This document shows positions 13,481 through 26,990 of a stretch of DNA of 64,000 nucleotides, one piece after another. The stretch is from Xestospongia muta (taxonomy: Eukaryota > Porifera > Demospongiae > Haplosclerida > Petrosiidae). Numbering within the stretch: position 1 is the stretch's first letter; the number at the start of each line of letters is the position of its first letter. A program made the translations under genes and the position numbers. The notes under the pieces were generated by a model, which was not told where the DNA came from, made no database searches, and worked only from the letters and a program-made list of their open reading frames with translations. The stretch is from positions 2,430,144 to 2,494,143 of the forward strand of contig OY848931.1 in NCBI GenBank assembly GCA_963693285.1. Reading direction: 5' to 3'.

Positions 13481-15849
13481 GTTAAAAAAGATTAGAAATT
13501 AACTATGAAAACTGCTTACATAAGCTGATCTAATGAGATTAGTAAGTTTATCTGTGTTAAATAAACTAATAAAGTAGTCGAAATAGGTTAAAACTCTAAA
13601 ATAAACTGTTTAGAGCTTTTTGAAAGTTAAAAAAGATTAGAAATTAACTATGAAAACTGCTTAAATAAGTTGATCTAATGAGTTTAGTAAGTTTATCTGT
13701 GTTAAATAAACAAATAAAGTAGTCTAAATAGGTTAAAATTCTTAAATAAACTGTTTAGAGCTTTTTGAAAGTTAAAAAAGATTAGACATTAACTATGAAA
13801 ACTGCTTAAATAAGCTGATCTAATGAGTTTAGTAAGTTTATCTCTCTTAAATATAGTAATAAAGTAGTCTAAATAGGTTAAAACTGTAAAATAATCTGTT
13901 TAGAGCTTTTTGAAAGTTAAAAAAATTAGCAATTAACTATGAAAACTGCTTAAATAAGCTGATCTAATAAGTTTAGTAAGTTTATCTCTCTTAAATATAC
14001 TAATAAAGTAGTCTAAATAGGTTAAAACTCTAATATATACTATTTAGAGCTTTTTGAAAGTTAAAAAAGATTAGAAATTAACTATGAAAACTGCTTAAAT
14101 AAGCTGATCTAATGAGATTAGTAAGTTTATCTGTGTTAAATAAACTAATAAAGTAGTCTAAATAAGTTAAAACTCTAAAATAAACTGTTTAGAGCTTTTT
14201 GAAAGTTAAAAAAGATTAGAAATTAACTATGAAATCTGGTTAAATAAGCTGATCTAATGGGTTTAGTAAGTTTATCTGTCTTAAATATACTAATAAAGCA
14301 GTTCTAATAGGTTAAAACTCTAAAATAAACTGTTTAGAGCTTTTTGAAAGTTAAAAAAGATTAGAAATTAACTATGAAAACTGCTTAAATAAGCTGATCT
14401 AATGAGTTTAGTAAGTTTATCTGTCTTAAATATACTAATAAAGTAGTCTAAATATGTTAAAACTCTAATTTATAGTGTTTAGAGCTTTTTGAAAGTTAAA
14501 AAAGATTAGAAATTAACTATGAAAACTGCTTAAATAAGCTGATCTAATGAGTTTAGTTAGTTTATCTGTCTTAAATATACTAATAAAGTAGTCTAAAGAG
14601 GTTAAAACTCTAAAATAAACTGTTTAGAGCTTTTTGAAAGTTAAAAAAGATTAGAAATTAACTATGAAAACTGCTTAAATAAGCTGATCTAAAGACTTTA
14701 GTAAGTTTATCTGTCTTAAATACACTAATAAAGTAGTCTAAATAGGTTAAAACTGTAAAATAATCTGTTTACAGCTTTTTGAAAGTTAAAAAAGATTAGC
14801 AATTAACTATGAAAACTGCTTAAATAAGCTGATCTAATGAGAATAGTAAGTTTATCTGTCTTAAATATACTAATAAAGTAGTCGAAATAGGTTAAAACTC
14901 CAAAATAAACTGTTTTGACCTTTTTGAAAGTTAAAAAAGATTAGAAATTAACTATGAAAACTGCTTAAATAAGTTGATCTAATGAGTTTAGTAAGTTTAT
15001 CTGTCTTAAATATACTAATAAAGTAGTCTAAATAGGTTAAAACTCTAAAATAAACTGTTTAGAGCTTTTTGAAAGTTAAAAAAGATTAGAAATTAACTAT
15101 GAAAACTGCTTAAATAAGCTGATCTAATGAGTTTAGTAAGTTTATCTGTCTTAAATATACTAATAAAGTAGTCTAAATATGTTAAAACTCTAAAATAAAC
15201 TGTTTAGAGCTTTTGGAAAGTTAAAAAAGATTAGAAATTAACTATGAAAACTGCTTAAATAAGCTGATCTAATGAGTTTAGTAAGTTTATCTGTCTTAAA
15301 TATACTAATAAAGTAGTCTAAAGAGGCTAAAACTCTAAAATAAACTGTTTAGAGCTTTTTGAAAGTTAAAAAGATTAGAAATTAACTATGAAAACTGCTT
15401 AAATAAGCTGATCTAAAGAGTTTAGTAAGTTTATCTGTCTTAAATATACTAATAAAGTAGTCTAAATAGCTTAAAATTCTTAAATAAACTGTTTAGAGCT
15501 TTTTGAAAGTTAAAAAAGATTAGCAATTAACTATGAAAACTGCTTAAATAAGCTGATCTAATGAGTTTAGTAAGTTTATCTGTCTTAAATATACTAATAA
15601 AGTAGTCTAAATAGGTTAAAACTCTAAAATAAACTGTTTAGAGCTTTTTAAAAGTTAAAAAAGATTAGAAATTAACTATGACAACTGCTTAAATAAGCTG
15701 ATCTAAAGAGTTTAGTTAGTTTATCTGTCTTAAATATACTAATAAAGTAGTCTAAATAGGTTAAACTGTAAAATAATCTGTTTACAGCTTTTTGAAAGTT
15801 AAAAAAGATTAGAAATTAACTATGAAAACTGCTTACATACGCTGATCTA

Positions 15850-18800
15850 ATGAGATTAGTCAGTTTATCTGTGTTAAATAAACTAATAAAGTAGTCTAAA
15901 TAGGTTAAAACTCTAAAATAAACTGTTTAGAGCTTTTTGAAAGTTAAAAAAGATTAGAAATTAACTATGAAAACTGCTTAAATAAGTTGATCTAATGAGT
16001 TTAGTAAGTTTATCTGTGTTAAATAAACAAATAAAGTAGTCTAAATAGGTTAAAATTCTTAAATAAACTGTTTAGAGCTTTTCGAAAGTTAAAAAAAGAT
16101 TAGCAATTAACTATGAAAACTGCTTAAATAAGCTGATGTAATAAGTTTAGTAAGTTTATCTGTCTTAAATATACTAATAAAGTAGTCTAAATAGGTTAAA
16201 ACTCTAATTTATAGTGTTTAGAGCTTTTTTGAAAGTTAAAAAAGATTAGAAATTAACTATGAAAACTGCTTAAATAAGCTGATCTAATGAGTTTAGTTAG
16301 TTTATCTGTCTTAAATATACTAATAAAGTAGTCTAAAGAGGTTAAAACTCTAAAATAAACTGTTTAGAGCTTTTTCAAAGTTAAAAAAGATTAGAAATTA
16401 ACTATGAAAACTGCTTAAATATGCTGATCTAAAGAGTTTAGTAAGTTTATCTGTCTTAAATATACTAATAAAGTAGTCTCAATAGATTAAAACTGTAAAA
16501 TAATCTGTTTACAGCTTTTTGAAAGTTAAAAAAGATTAGAAATTAACTATGAAAACTGCTTACATAAGCTGATCTAATGAGATTAGTAAGTTTATCTGTG
16601 TTAAATAAACTAATAAAGTAGTCGAAATAGGTTAAAACTCTAAAATAAACTGTTTAGAGCTTTTTGAAAGTTAAAAAAGATTAGAAATTAACTATGAAAA
16701 CTGCTTAAATAAGTTGATCTAATGAGTTTAGTAAGTTTATCTGTGTTAAATAAACAAATAAAGTAGTCTAAATAGGTTAAAATTCTTAAATAAACTGTTT
16801 AGAGCTTTTTGAAAGTTAAAAAAGATTAGAAATTAACTATGAAAACTGCTTAAATAAGCTGATCTAATGAGTTTAGTAAGTTTATCTCTCTTAAATATAG
16901 TAATAAAGTAGTCTAAATAGGTTAAAACTGTAAAATAATCTGTTTAGAGCTTTTTGAAAGTAAAAAAAGATTAGCAATTAACTATGAAAACTGCTTAAAT
17001 AAGCTGATCTAATAAGTTTAGTAAGTTTATCTCTCTTAAATATACTAATAAAGTAGTCTAAATAGGTTAAAACTCTAATATATACTATTTAGAGCTTTTT
17101 GAAAGTTAAAAAAGATTAGAAATTAACTATGAAAACTGCTTAAATAAGTTGATCTAATGAGTTTAGTAAGTTTATCTGTGTTAAATAAACAAATAAAGTA
17201 GTCTAAATAGGTTAAAATTCTTAAATAAACTGTTTAGAGCTTTTCGAAAGTTAAAAAAAGATTAGCAATTAACTATGAAAACTGCTTAAATAAGCTGATG
17301 TAATAAGTTTAGTAAGTTTATCTGTCTTAAATATACTAATAAAGTAGTCTAAATAGGTTAAAACTCTAATTTATAGTGTTTAGAGCTTTTTTGAAAGTTA
17401 AAAAAGATTAGAAATTAACTATGAAAACTGCTTAAATAAGCTGATCTAATGAGTTTAGTTAGTTTATCTGTCTTAAATATACTAATAAAGTAGTCTAAAG
17501 AGGTTAAAACTCTAAAATAAACTGTTTAGAGCTTTTTCAAAGTTAAAAAAGATTAGAAATTAACTATGAAAACTGCTTAAATAAGCTGATCTAATGAGTT
17601 TAGTAAGTTTATCTCTCTTAAATATACTAATAAAGAAGTCTAAATAGGTTAAAACTCTAATATATACTATTTAGAGCTTTTTGAAAGTTAAAAAAGATTA
17701 GAAATTAACTATGAAAACTGCTTAAATAAGCTGATCTAATGAGATTAGTAAGTTTATCTGTGTTAAATAAACTAATAAAGTAGTCTAAATAAGTTAAAAC
17801 TCTAAAATAAACTGTTTAGAGCTTTTTGAAAGTTAAAAAAGATTAGAAATTAACTATGAAATCTGGTTAAATAAGCTGATCTAATGAGTTTAGTAAGTTT
17901 ATCTGTCTTAAATATACTAATAAAGTAGTCTAAATAGGTTAAAACTCTAAAATAAACTGTTTAGAGCTTTTTAAAAGTTAAAAAAGATTAGAAATTAACT
18001 ATGACAACTGCTTAAATAAGCTGATCTAAAGAGTTTAGTTAGTTTATCTGTCTTAAATATACTAATAAAGTAGTCTAAATAGGTTAAACTGTAAAATAAT
18101 CTGTTTACAGCTTTTTGAAAGTTAAAAAAGATTAGAAATTAACTATGAAAACTGCTTACATAAGCTGATCTAATGAGATTAGTCAGTTTATCTGTGTTAA
18201 ATAAACTAATAAAGTAGTCTAAATAGGTTAAAACTCTAAAATAAACTGTTTAGAGCTTTTTGAAAGTTAAAAAAGATTAGAAATTAACTATGAAAACTGC
18301 TTAAATAAGTTGATCTAATGAGTTTAGTAAGTTTATCTGTGTTAAATAAACAAATAAAGTAGTCTAAATAGGTTAAAATTCTTAAATAAACTGTTTAGAG
18401 CTTTTCGAAAGTTAAAAAAAGATTAGCAATTAACTATGAAAACTGCTTAAATAAGCTGATGTAATAAGTTTAGTAAGTTTATCTGTCTTAAATATACTAA
18501 TAAAGTAGTCTAAATAGGTTAAAACTCTAATTTATAGTGTTTAGAGCTTTTTTGAAAGTTAAAAAAGATTAGAAATTAACTATGAAAACTGCTTAAATAA
18601 GCTGATCTAATGAGTTTAGTTAGTTTATCTGTCTTAAATATACTAATAAAGTAGTCTAAAGAGGTTAAAACTCTAAAATAAACTGTTTAGAGCTTTTTCA
18701 AAGTTAAAAAAGATTAGAAATTAACTATGAAAACTGCTTAAATATGCTGATCTAAAGAGTTTAGTCAGTTTATCTGTCTTAAATATACTAATAAAGTAGT

Positions 18801-21800
18801 CTCAATAGATTAAAACTGTAAAATAATCTGTTTACAGCTTTTTGAAAGTTAAAAAAGATTAGAAATTAACTATGAAAACTGCTTACATAAGCTGATCTAA
18901 TGAGATTAGTAAGTTTATCTGTGTTAAATAAACTAATAAAGTAGTCGAAATAGGTTAAAACTCTAAAATAAACTGTTTACAGCTTTTTGAAAGTTAAAAA
19001 AGATTAGAAATTAACTATGAAAACTGCTTACATAAGCTGATCTAATGAGATTAGTCAGTTTATCTGTGTTAAATAAACTAATAAAGTAGTCTAAATAGGT
19101 TAAAACTCTAAAATAAACTGTTTAGAGCTTTTTGAAAGTTAAAAAAGATTAGAAATTAACTATGAAAACTGCTTAAATAAGTTGATCTAATGAGTTTAGT
19201 AAGTTTATCTGTGTTAAATAAACAAATAAAGTAGTCTAAATAGGTTAAAATTCTTAAATAAACTGTTTAGAGCTTTTCGAAAGTTAAAAAAAGATTAGCA
19301 ATTAACTATGAAAACTGCTTAAATAAGCTGATGTAATAAGTTTAGTAAGTTTATCTGTCTTAAATATACTAATAAAGTAGTCTAAATAGGTTAAAACTCT
19401 AATTTATAGTGTTTAGAGCTTTTTTGAAAGTTAAAAAAGATTAGAAATTAACTATGAAAACTGCTTAAATAAGCTGATCTAATGAGTTTAGTTAGTTTAT
19501 CTGTCTTAAATATACTAATAAAGTAGTCTAAAGAGGTTAAAACTCTAAAATAAACTGTTTAGAGCTTTTTCAAAGTTAAAAAAGATTAGAAATTAACTAT
19601 GAAAACTGCTTAAATATGCTGATCTAAAGAGTTTAGTCAGTTTATCTGTCTTAAATATACTAATAAAGTAGTCTCAATAGATTAAAACTGTAAAATAATC
19701 TGTTTACAGCTTTTTGAAAGTTAAAAAAGATTAGAAATTAACTATGAAAACTGCTTACATAAGCTGATCTAATGAGATTAGTAAATTTATCTGTGTTAAA
19801 TAAACTAATAAAGTAGTCGAAATAGGTTAAAACTCTAAAATAAACTGTTTAGAGCTTTTTGAAAGTTAAAAAAGATTAGAAATTAACTATGAAAACTGCT
19901 TAAATAAGTTGATCTAATGAGTTTAGTAAGTTTATCTGTGTTAAATAAACAAATAAAGTAGTCTAAATAGGTTAAAATTCTTAAATAAACTGTTTAGAGC
20001 TTTTGGAAAGTTAAAAAAGATTAGAAATTAACTATGAAAACTGCTTAAATAAGCTGATCTAATGAGTTTAGTAAGTTTATCTCTCTTAAATATAGTAATA
20101 AAGTAGTCTAAATAGGTTAAAACTGTAAAATAATCTGTTTAGAGCTTTTTGAAAGTTAAAAAAGATTAGCAATTAACTATGAAAACTGCTTAAATAAGCT
20201 GATCTAATAAGTTTAGTAAGTTTATCTCTCTTAAATATACTAATAAAGTAGTCTAAATAGGTTAAAACTCTAATATATACTATTTAGAGCTTTTTGAAAG
20301 TTAAAAAAGATTAGAAATTAACTATGAAAACTGCTTAAATAAGCTGATCTAATGAGATTAGTAAGTTTATCTGTGTTAAATAAACTAATAAAGTAGTCTA
20401 AATAAGTTAAAACTCTAAAATAAACTGTTTAGAGCTTTTTGAAAGTTAAAAAAGATTAGAAATTAACTATGAAATCTGGTTAAATAAGCTGATCTAATGG
20501 GTTTAGTAAGTTTATCTGTGTTAAATATACTAATAAAGCAGTTTTAATAGGTTAAAACTCTAAAATAAACTGTTTAGAGCTTTTTGAAAGTTAAAAAAGA
20601 TTAGAAATTAACTATGAAAACTGCTTAAATAAGCTGATCTAATGAGTTTAGTAAGTTTATCTGTCTTAAATATACTAATAAAGTAGTCTAAATATGTTAA
20701 AACTCTAATTTATAGTGTTTAGAGCTTTTTGAAAGTTAAAAAAGATTAGAAATTAACTATGAAAACTGCTTAAATAAGCTGATCTAATGAGTTTAGTTAG
20801 TTTATCTGTCTTAAATATACTAATAAAGTAGTCTAAAGAGGTTAAAACTCTAAAATAAACTGTTTAGAGCTTTTTGAAAGTTAAAAAAGATTAGAAATTA
20901 ACTATGAAAACTGCTTAAATAAGCTGATCTAAAGAGTTTAGTAAGTTTATCTGTCTTAAATATACTAATAAAGTAGTCTAAATAGGTTAAAACTGCAAAA
21001 TAATCTGTTTAGAGCTTTTTGAAAGTTAAAAAACATTAGCAATTAACTATGAAAACTGCTTAAATAAGCTGATCTAATGAGAATAGTAAGTTTATCTGTC
21101 TTAAATATACTAATAAAGTAGTCGAAATAGGTTAAAACTCCAAAATAAACTGTTTAGAGCTTTTTGAAAGTTAAAAAAGATTAGAAATTAACTATGAAAA
21201 CTGCTTAAATAAGTTGATCTAATGAGTTTAGTAAGTTTATCTGTCTTAAATATACTAATAAAGTAGTCTAAATAGGTTAAAACTCTAAAATAAACTGTTT
21301 AGAGCTTTTTGAAAGTTAAAAAAGATTAGAAATTAACTATGAAAACTGCTTAAATAAGCTGATCTAATGAGTTTAGTAAGTTTATCTGCCTTAAATATAC
21401 TAATAAAGTAGTCTAAATATGTTAAAACTCTAAAATAAACTGTTTAGAGCTTTTGGAAAGTTAAAAAAGATTAGAAATTAACTATGAAAACTGCTTAAAT
21501 AAGCTGATCTAATGAGTTTAGTAAGTTTATCTGTCTTAAATATACTAATAAAGTAGTCTAAAGAGGCTAAAACTCTAAAATAAACTGTTTAGAGCTTTTT
21601 GAAAGTTAAAAAAGATTAGAAATTAACTATGAAAACTGCTTAAATAAGCTGATCTAATGAGTTTAGTAAGTTTATCTCTCTTAAATATACTAATAAAGTA
21701 GTCTAAATAGGTTAAAATTCTTAAATAAACTGTTTAGAGCTTTTTGAAAGTTAAAAAAGATTAGAAATTAACTATGAAAACTGCTTAAATAAGCTGATCT

Positions 21801-22600
21801 AATGAGTTTAGTAAGTTTATCTCTCTTAAATATACTAATAAAGTAGTCTAAATAGGTTAAAACTCTAAAATAAACTGTTTAGAGCTTTTTGAAAGTTAAA
21901 AAAGATTAGCAATTAACTATGAAAACTGCTTAAATAAGCTGATCTAATGAGTTTAGTAAGTTTATCTGTCTTAAATATACTAATAAAGTAGTCTAAATAG
22001 GTTAAAACTCTAAAATAAACTGTTTAGAGCTTTTTAAAAGTTAAAAAAGATTAGAAATTAACTATGACAACTGCTTAAATAAGCTGATCTAAAGAGTTTA
22101 GTTAGTTTATCTGTCTTAAATATACTAATAAAGTAGTCTAAATAGGTTAAACTGTAAAATAATCTGTTTACAGCTTTTTGAAAGTTAAAAAAGATTAGAA
22201 ATTAACTATGAAAACTGCTTAAATAAGCTGATCTAATGAGATTAGTCAGTTTATCTGTGTTAAATAAACTAATAAAGTAGTCTAAATAGGTTAAAACTCT
22301 AAAATAAACTGTTTAGAGCTTTTTGAAAGTTAAAAAAGATTAGAAATTAACTATGAAAACTGCTTAAATAAGTTGATCTAATGAGTTTAGTAAGTTTATC
22401 TGTGTTAAATAAACAAATAAAGTAGTCTAAATAGGTTAAAATTCTTAAATAAACTGTTTAGAGCTTTTCGAAAGTTAAAAAAAGATTAGCAATTAACTAT
22501 GAAAACTGCTTAAATAAGCTGATGTAATAAGTTTAGTAAGTTTATCTGTCTTAAATATACTAATAAAGTAGTCTAAATAGGTTAAAACTCTAATATATAC
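15850..22600 (+). repeat. Recently shuffled higher-order block with 6-8 monomer periods
   Basis: A rare pair of adjacent variants (TTTTCGAAAG with one extra A, then GATGTAATAAG) occurs near 16081, 17243, 18404, 19276 and 22467. The spacings are 1162, 1161, 872 and 3191 bp, which correspond to 8, 8, 6 and 22 monomers. Intervening monomers are also shared but in rearranged combinations, as expected from repeated unequal exchange. Confidence 0.75.
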
Positions 22601-25600
22601 TGTTTAGAGCTTTTTGAAAGTTAAAAAAGATTAGAAATTAACTATGAAAACTGCTTAAATAAGCTGATCTAATGAGATTAGTAAGTTTATCTGTGATAAA
22701 TAAACTAATAAAGTAGTCTAAATAAGTTAAAACTCTAAAATAAACTGTTTAGAGCTTTTTGAAAGTTAAAAAAGATTAGAAATTAACTATGAAATCTGGT
22801 TAAATAAGCTGATCTAATGGGTTTAGTAAGTTTATCTGTCTTAAATATACTAATAAAGTAGTCTAAATAGGTTAAAACTCTAAAATAAACTGTTTAGAGC
22901 TTTTTGAAAGTTAAAAAAGATTAGAAATTAACTATGAAAACTGCTTAAATAAGCTGATCTAATGAGTTTAGTAAGTTTATCTGTCTTAAATATACTAATA
23001 AAGTAGTCTAAATAGGTTAAAATTCTTAAATAAACTGTTTAGAGCTTTTTGAAAGTTAAAAAAGATTAGAAATTAACTATGAAAACTGCTTAAATAAGCT
23101 GATCTAATGAGTTTAGTAAGTTTATCTGTGTTAAATAAACTAATAAAGTAGTCTAAATAAGTTAAAACTCTAAAATAAACTGTTTAGAGCTTTTTGAAAG
23201 TTAAAAAAGATTAGAAATTAACTATGAAAACTGCTTAAATAAGCTGATCTAATGAGTTTAGTAAGTTTATCTGTCATAAATATACTAATAAAGTAGTCTA
23301 AATATGTTAAAACTCTAATTTATAGTGTTTAGAGCTTTTTGAAAGTTAAAAAAGATTAGAAATTAACTATGAAAACTGCTTAAATAAGCTGATCTAATGA
23401 GTTTAGTTAGTTTATCTGTCTTAAATATACTAATAAAGTAGTCTAAAGAGGTTAAAACTCTAAAATAAACTGTTTAGAGCTTTCTGAAAGTTAAAAAAGA
23501 TTAGAAATTAACTATGAAAACTGCTTAAATAAGCTGATCTAAAGAGTTTAGTAAGTTTATCTGTCTTAAATATACTAATAAAGTAGTCTAAATAGGTTAA
23601 AACTCTAAAATAAACTGTTTAGAGCTTTTTGAAAGTTAAAAAAGATTAGAAATTAACTATGAAATCTCCTTAAATAAGCCGATCTAATGGGTTTAGTAAG
23701 TTTATCTGTCTTAAATATACTAATAAAGTAGTCTAAATAGGTTAAAACTCTAAAATAAACTGTTTAGAGCTTTTTGAAAGTTAGAAAAGATTAGAAATTA
23801 ACTATGAAAACTGCTTAAATAAGTTGATGTAATGAGTTTAGTAAGTTTATCTGTCTTAAATAAACTAATAAAGTAGTCTAAATAGGTTAAAACTCTAAAA
23901 TAAACTGTTTAGAGCTTTTTGAAAGTTAAAAAAGATTAGAAATTAACTATGAAAACTGCTTAAATAAGCTGATCTAATGGGTTTAGTAAGTTTATCTGTG
24001 TTAAATATACTAATAAAGTAGTCTAAATATGTTAAAACTCTAAAATAAACTGTTTAGAGCTTTTTGAAAGTTAAAAAAGATTAGAAATTAACTATGAAAA
24101 CTGCTTAAATAAGCTGATCTAATGAGTTTAGTAAGTTTATCTGTCTTAAATATACTAATAAAGTAGTCTAAATATGTTAAAACTCTAAAATAAGCTGTTT
24201 AGAGCTTTTTAAAAGTTAAAAAAGATTAGAAATTAACTATGAAAACTGCTTAAATAAGCTGATCTAATGAGTTTAGTAAGTTTATCTGTCTTAAATATAC
24301 TAATAAAGTAGTCTAAAGAGGCTAAAACTCTAAAATAAACTGTTTAGAGCTCTTTGAAAGTTAAAAAAGATTAGAAATTAACTATGAAAACTGCTTAAAT
24401 AAGCTGATCTAATGGGTTTAGTAAGTTTATCTGTCTTAAATATACTAATAAAGTAGTCTAAATAGGTTAAAACTCTAATTTATAGGGTTTAGAGCTTTTT
24501 GAAAGTTAAAAAAGATTAGAAATTAACTATGAAAACTGCTTAAATAATTTGATCTAATGAGTTTAGTTAGTTTATCTGTCTTAAATATACTAATAAAGTA
24601 GTCTAAATAGGTTTAAACTCTAAAATAAGCTGTTTAGAGCTTTTTGAAAGTTAAAAAGATTAGAAATTAACTATGAAAACTGCTTAAATAAGCAGATCTA
24701 AAGACTTTAGTAATTTTATCTGTGTTAAATATATTAATAAAGTAGTCTAAATAGGTTAAAACTGTAAAATAATCTGTTTACAGCTTTTTGAAAGTTAAAA
24801 AAGATTGGAAATTAACTATGAAAACTGCTTAAATAAGCTGATCTAATGAGTTTAGTAAGTTTATCTGTCTTAAATAAACTAATAAAGTAGTCGAAATAGG
24901 TTAAAACTCTAAAATAAACTGTTTAGAGCTTTTTGAAAGTTAAAAAAGATTAGAAATTAACTATGAAAACTGCTTAAATAAGTTGATCTAATGAGTTTAG
25001 TAAGTTTATCTGTCTTAAATAAACTAATAAAGTAGTCTAAATAGGTTAAAACTCTAAAATAAACTGTTTAGAGCTTTTTGAAAGTTAAAAAAGATTAGAA
25101 ATAAACTATCAAAACTGCTTAAGTAAGCTGATCTAATGGGTTTAGTAAGTTTATCTGTCTTAAATATACTAATAAAGTAGTCTAAATAGGTTAAAACTCT
25201 AAAATAAACTGTTTAGAGATTTTTGAAAGTTAAAAAAGATTAGAAATTAACTATGAAAACTGCTTAAATAAGCTGATCTAATAAGATTAGTAAGTTTATC
25301 TGTCTTAAATAAACTAATAAAGTAGTCTAAATAGGTTAAAACTCTAAAATAAACTGTTTAGAGCTTTTTGAAAGTTAAAAAAGATTAGAAATTAACTATG
25401 AAAACTGCTTAAATAAGCTGATCTTATGAGATTTGTAAGTTTATCTGTCTTAAATAAACTAATAAAGTAGTCTAAATAGGTTAAAACTCTAAAATAAACT
25501 GTTTAGAGCTTTTCGAAAGTTAAAAAAGATTAGAAATTAACTATGAAAACTGCTTAAATAAGTTGATCTAATGAGTTTAGCAAGTTTATCTGTCTTAAAT

Positions 25601-25679
25601 ATACTAATAAAGTAGTCTAAATAGGTTAAAACTCTAAAATAATCTGTTTACAGCTTTTTGAAAGTTAAAAAAGATTAGA

Positions 25680-26990
25680 AATTAACTATGAAAACTGCTT
25701 AAATAAGCTGATCTAAAGAGTTTAGTAGGTTTATATGTCTTAAATATACTAATAAAGTAGTCTAAATAGGTTAAAACTCTAAAATAAACTGTTTAGAGCT
25801 TTTTGAAAGTTAAAAAAGATTAGAAATTAACTATGAAAACTGCTTAAATAAGCTGATCTAAAGAGTTTAGTAAGTTTATCTGTCTTAAATATACTAATAA
25901 AGTAGTCTAAATAGGTTAAAACTCTAATATATACTGTTTAGAGCTTTTTGAAAGTTAAAAAAAATTAGAAATTAACTATGAAAACTGCTTAAATACGCTG
26001 ATCTAAAGAGTTTAGTATGTTTATCTGTCTTAAATATACTAATAAAGTAGTCTAAAGAGGTTAAAACTCTAAAATAAACTGTTTAGAGCTTTTTGAAAGT
26101 TAAAAAAGATTAGAAATTAACTATGAAAACTGCTTAAATAAGCAGATCTAAAGAGTTTAGTAGGTTTATATGTCTTAAATATACTAATAAAGTAGTCTAA
26201 ATAGGTTAAAACTCTAAAATAAACTGTTTAGAGCTTTTTGAAAGTTAAAAAAGATTAGAAATTAACTATGAAAACTGCTTGAATAAGCTGATCTAAAGAT
26301 TTTAGTAAGTTTATCTGTCTTAAATATACTAATAAAGTAGTCTAAATAGGTTAAAACTCTAATATATACTGTTTAGAGCTTTTTGAAAGTTAAAAAAAAT
26401 TAGAAATTAACTATGAAAACTGCTTAAATAAGCTGATCTAAAGAGTTTAGTATGTTTATTTGTCTTAAATATACTAATAAAGTAGTCTAAAGAGGTTAAA
26501 ACTCTAAAATAAACTGTTTAGAGCTTTTTGAAAGTTAAAAAAGATTAGAAATTAACTATGAAAACTGCTTAAATAAGCAGATCTAAAGAGTTTAGTAAGT
26601 TTATCTGTCTTAAATATACTAATAAAGTAGTCTAAATAGGTTAAAACTCTAATATATACTGTTTAGAGCTTTTTGAAAGTTAAAAAAAATTAGAAATGAA
26701 CTATGAAAACTGCTTAAATAAGCTGATCTAAAGAGTTTAGTAGGTTTATATGTTTTAAATATACTAATAAAGTAGTCTAAAGAGGTTAAAACTCTAAAAT
26801 AAACTGTTTAGAGCTTTTTGAAAGTTAAAAAAGATTAGAAATTAACTATGAAAACTGCTTAAATAAGCTGATCTAAAGAGTTTAGTAGGTTTATATGTCT
26901 TAAATATACTAATAAAGTAGTCTAAATAGGTTAAAACTCTAAAATAAAGTCTAAATAGGTTAAAACTCTAATATATACTGTTTAGTGCTT
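25680..26990 (+). repeat. Short-range satellite subfamily with 2-3 monomer alternation
   Basis: The ACTCTAATATATACTG variant followed by GTTAAAAAAAATTAG lies at 25921, 26357 and 26646, three and two monomers apart, interleaved with monomers carrying AGGTTTATATGTC. Near 26930-26975 a monomer end contains a duplicated piece of about 25 bp (AAAGTCTAAATAGGTTAAAA is repeated), a slip or unequal-exchange scar. Confidence 0.65.
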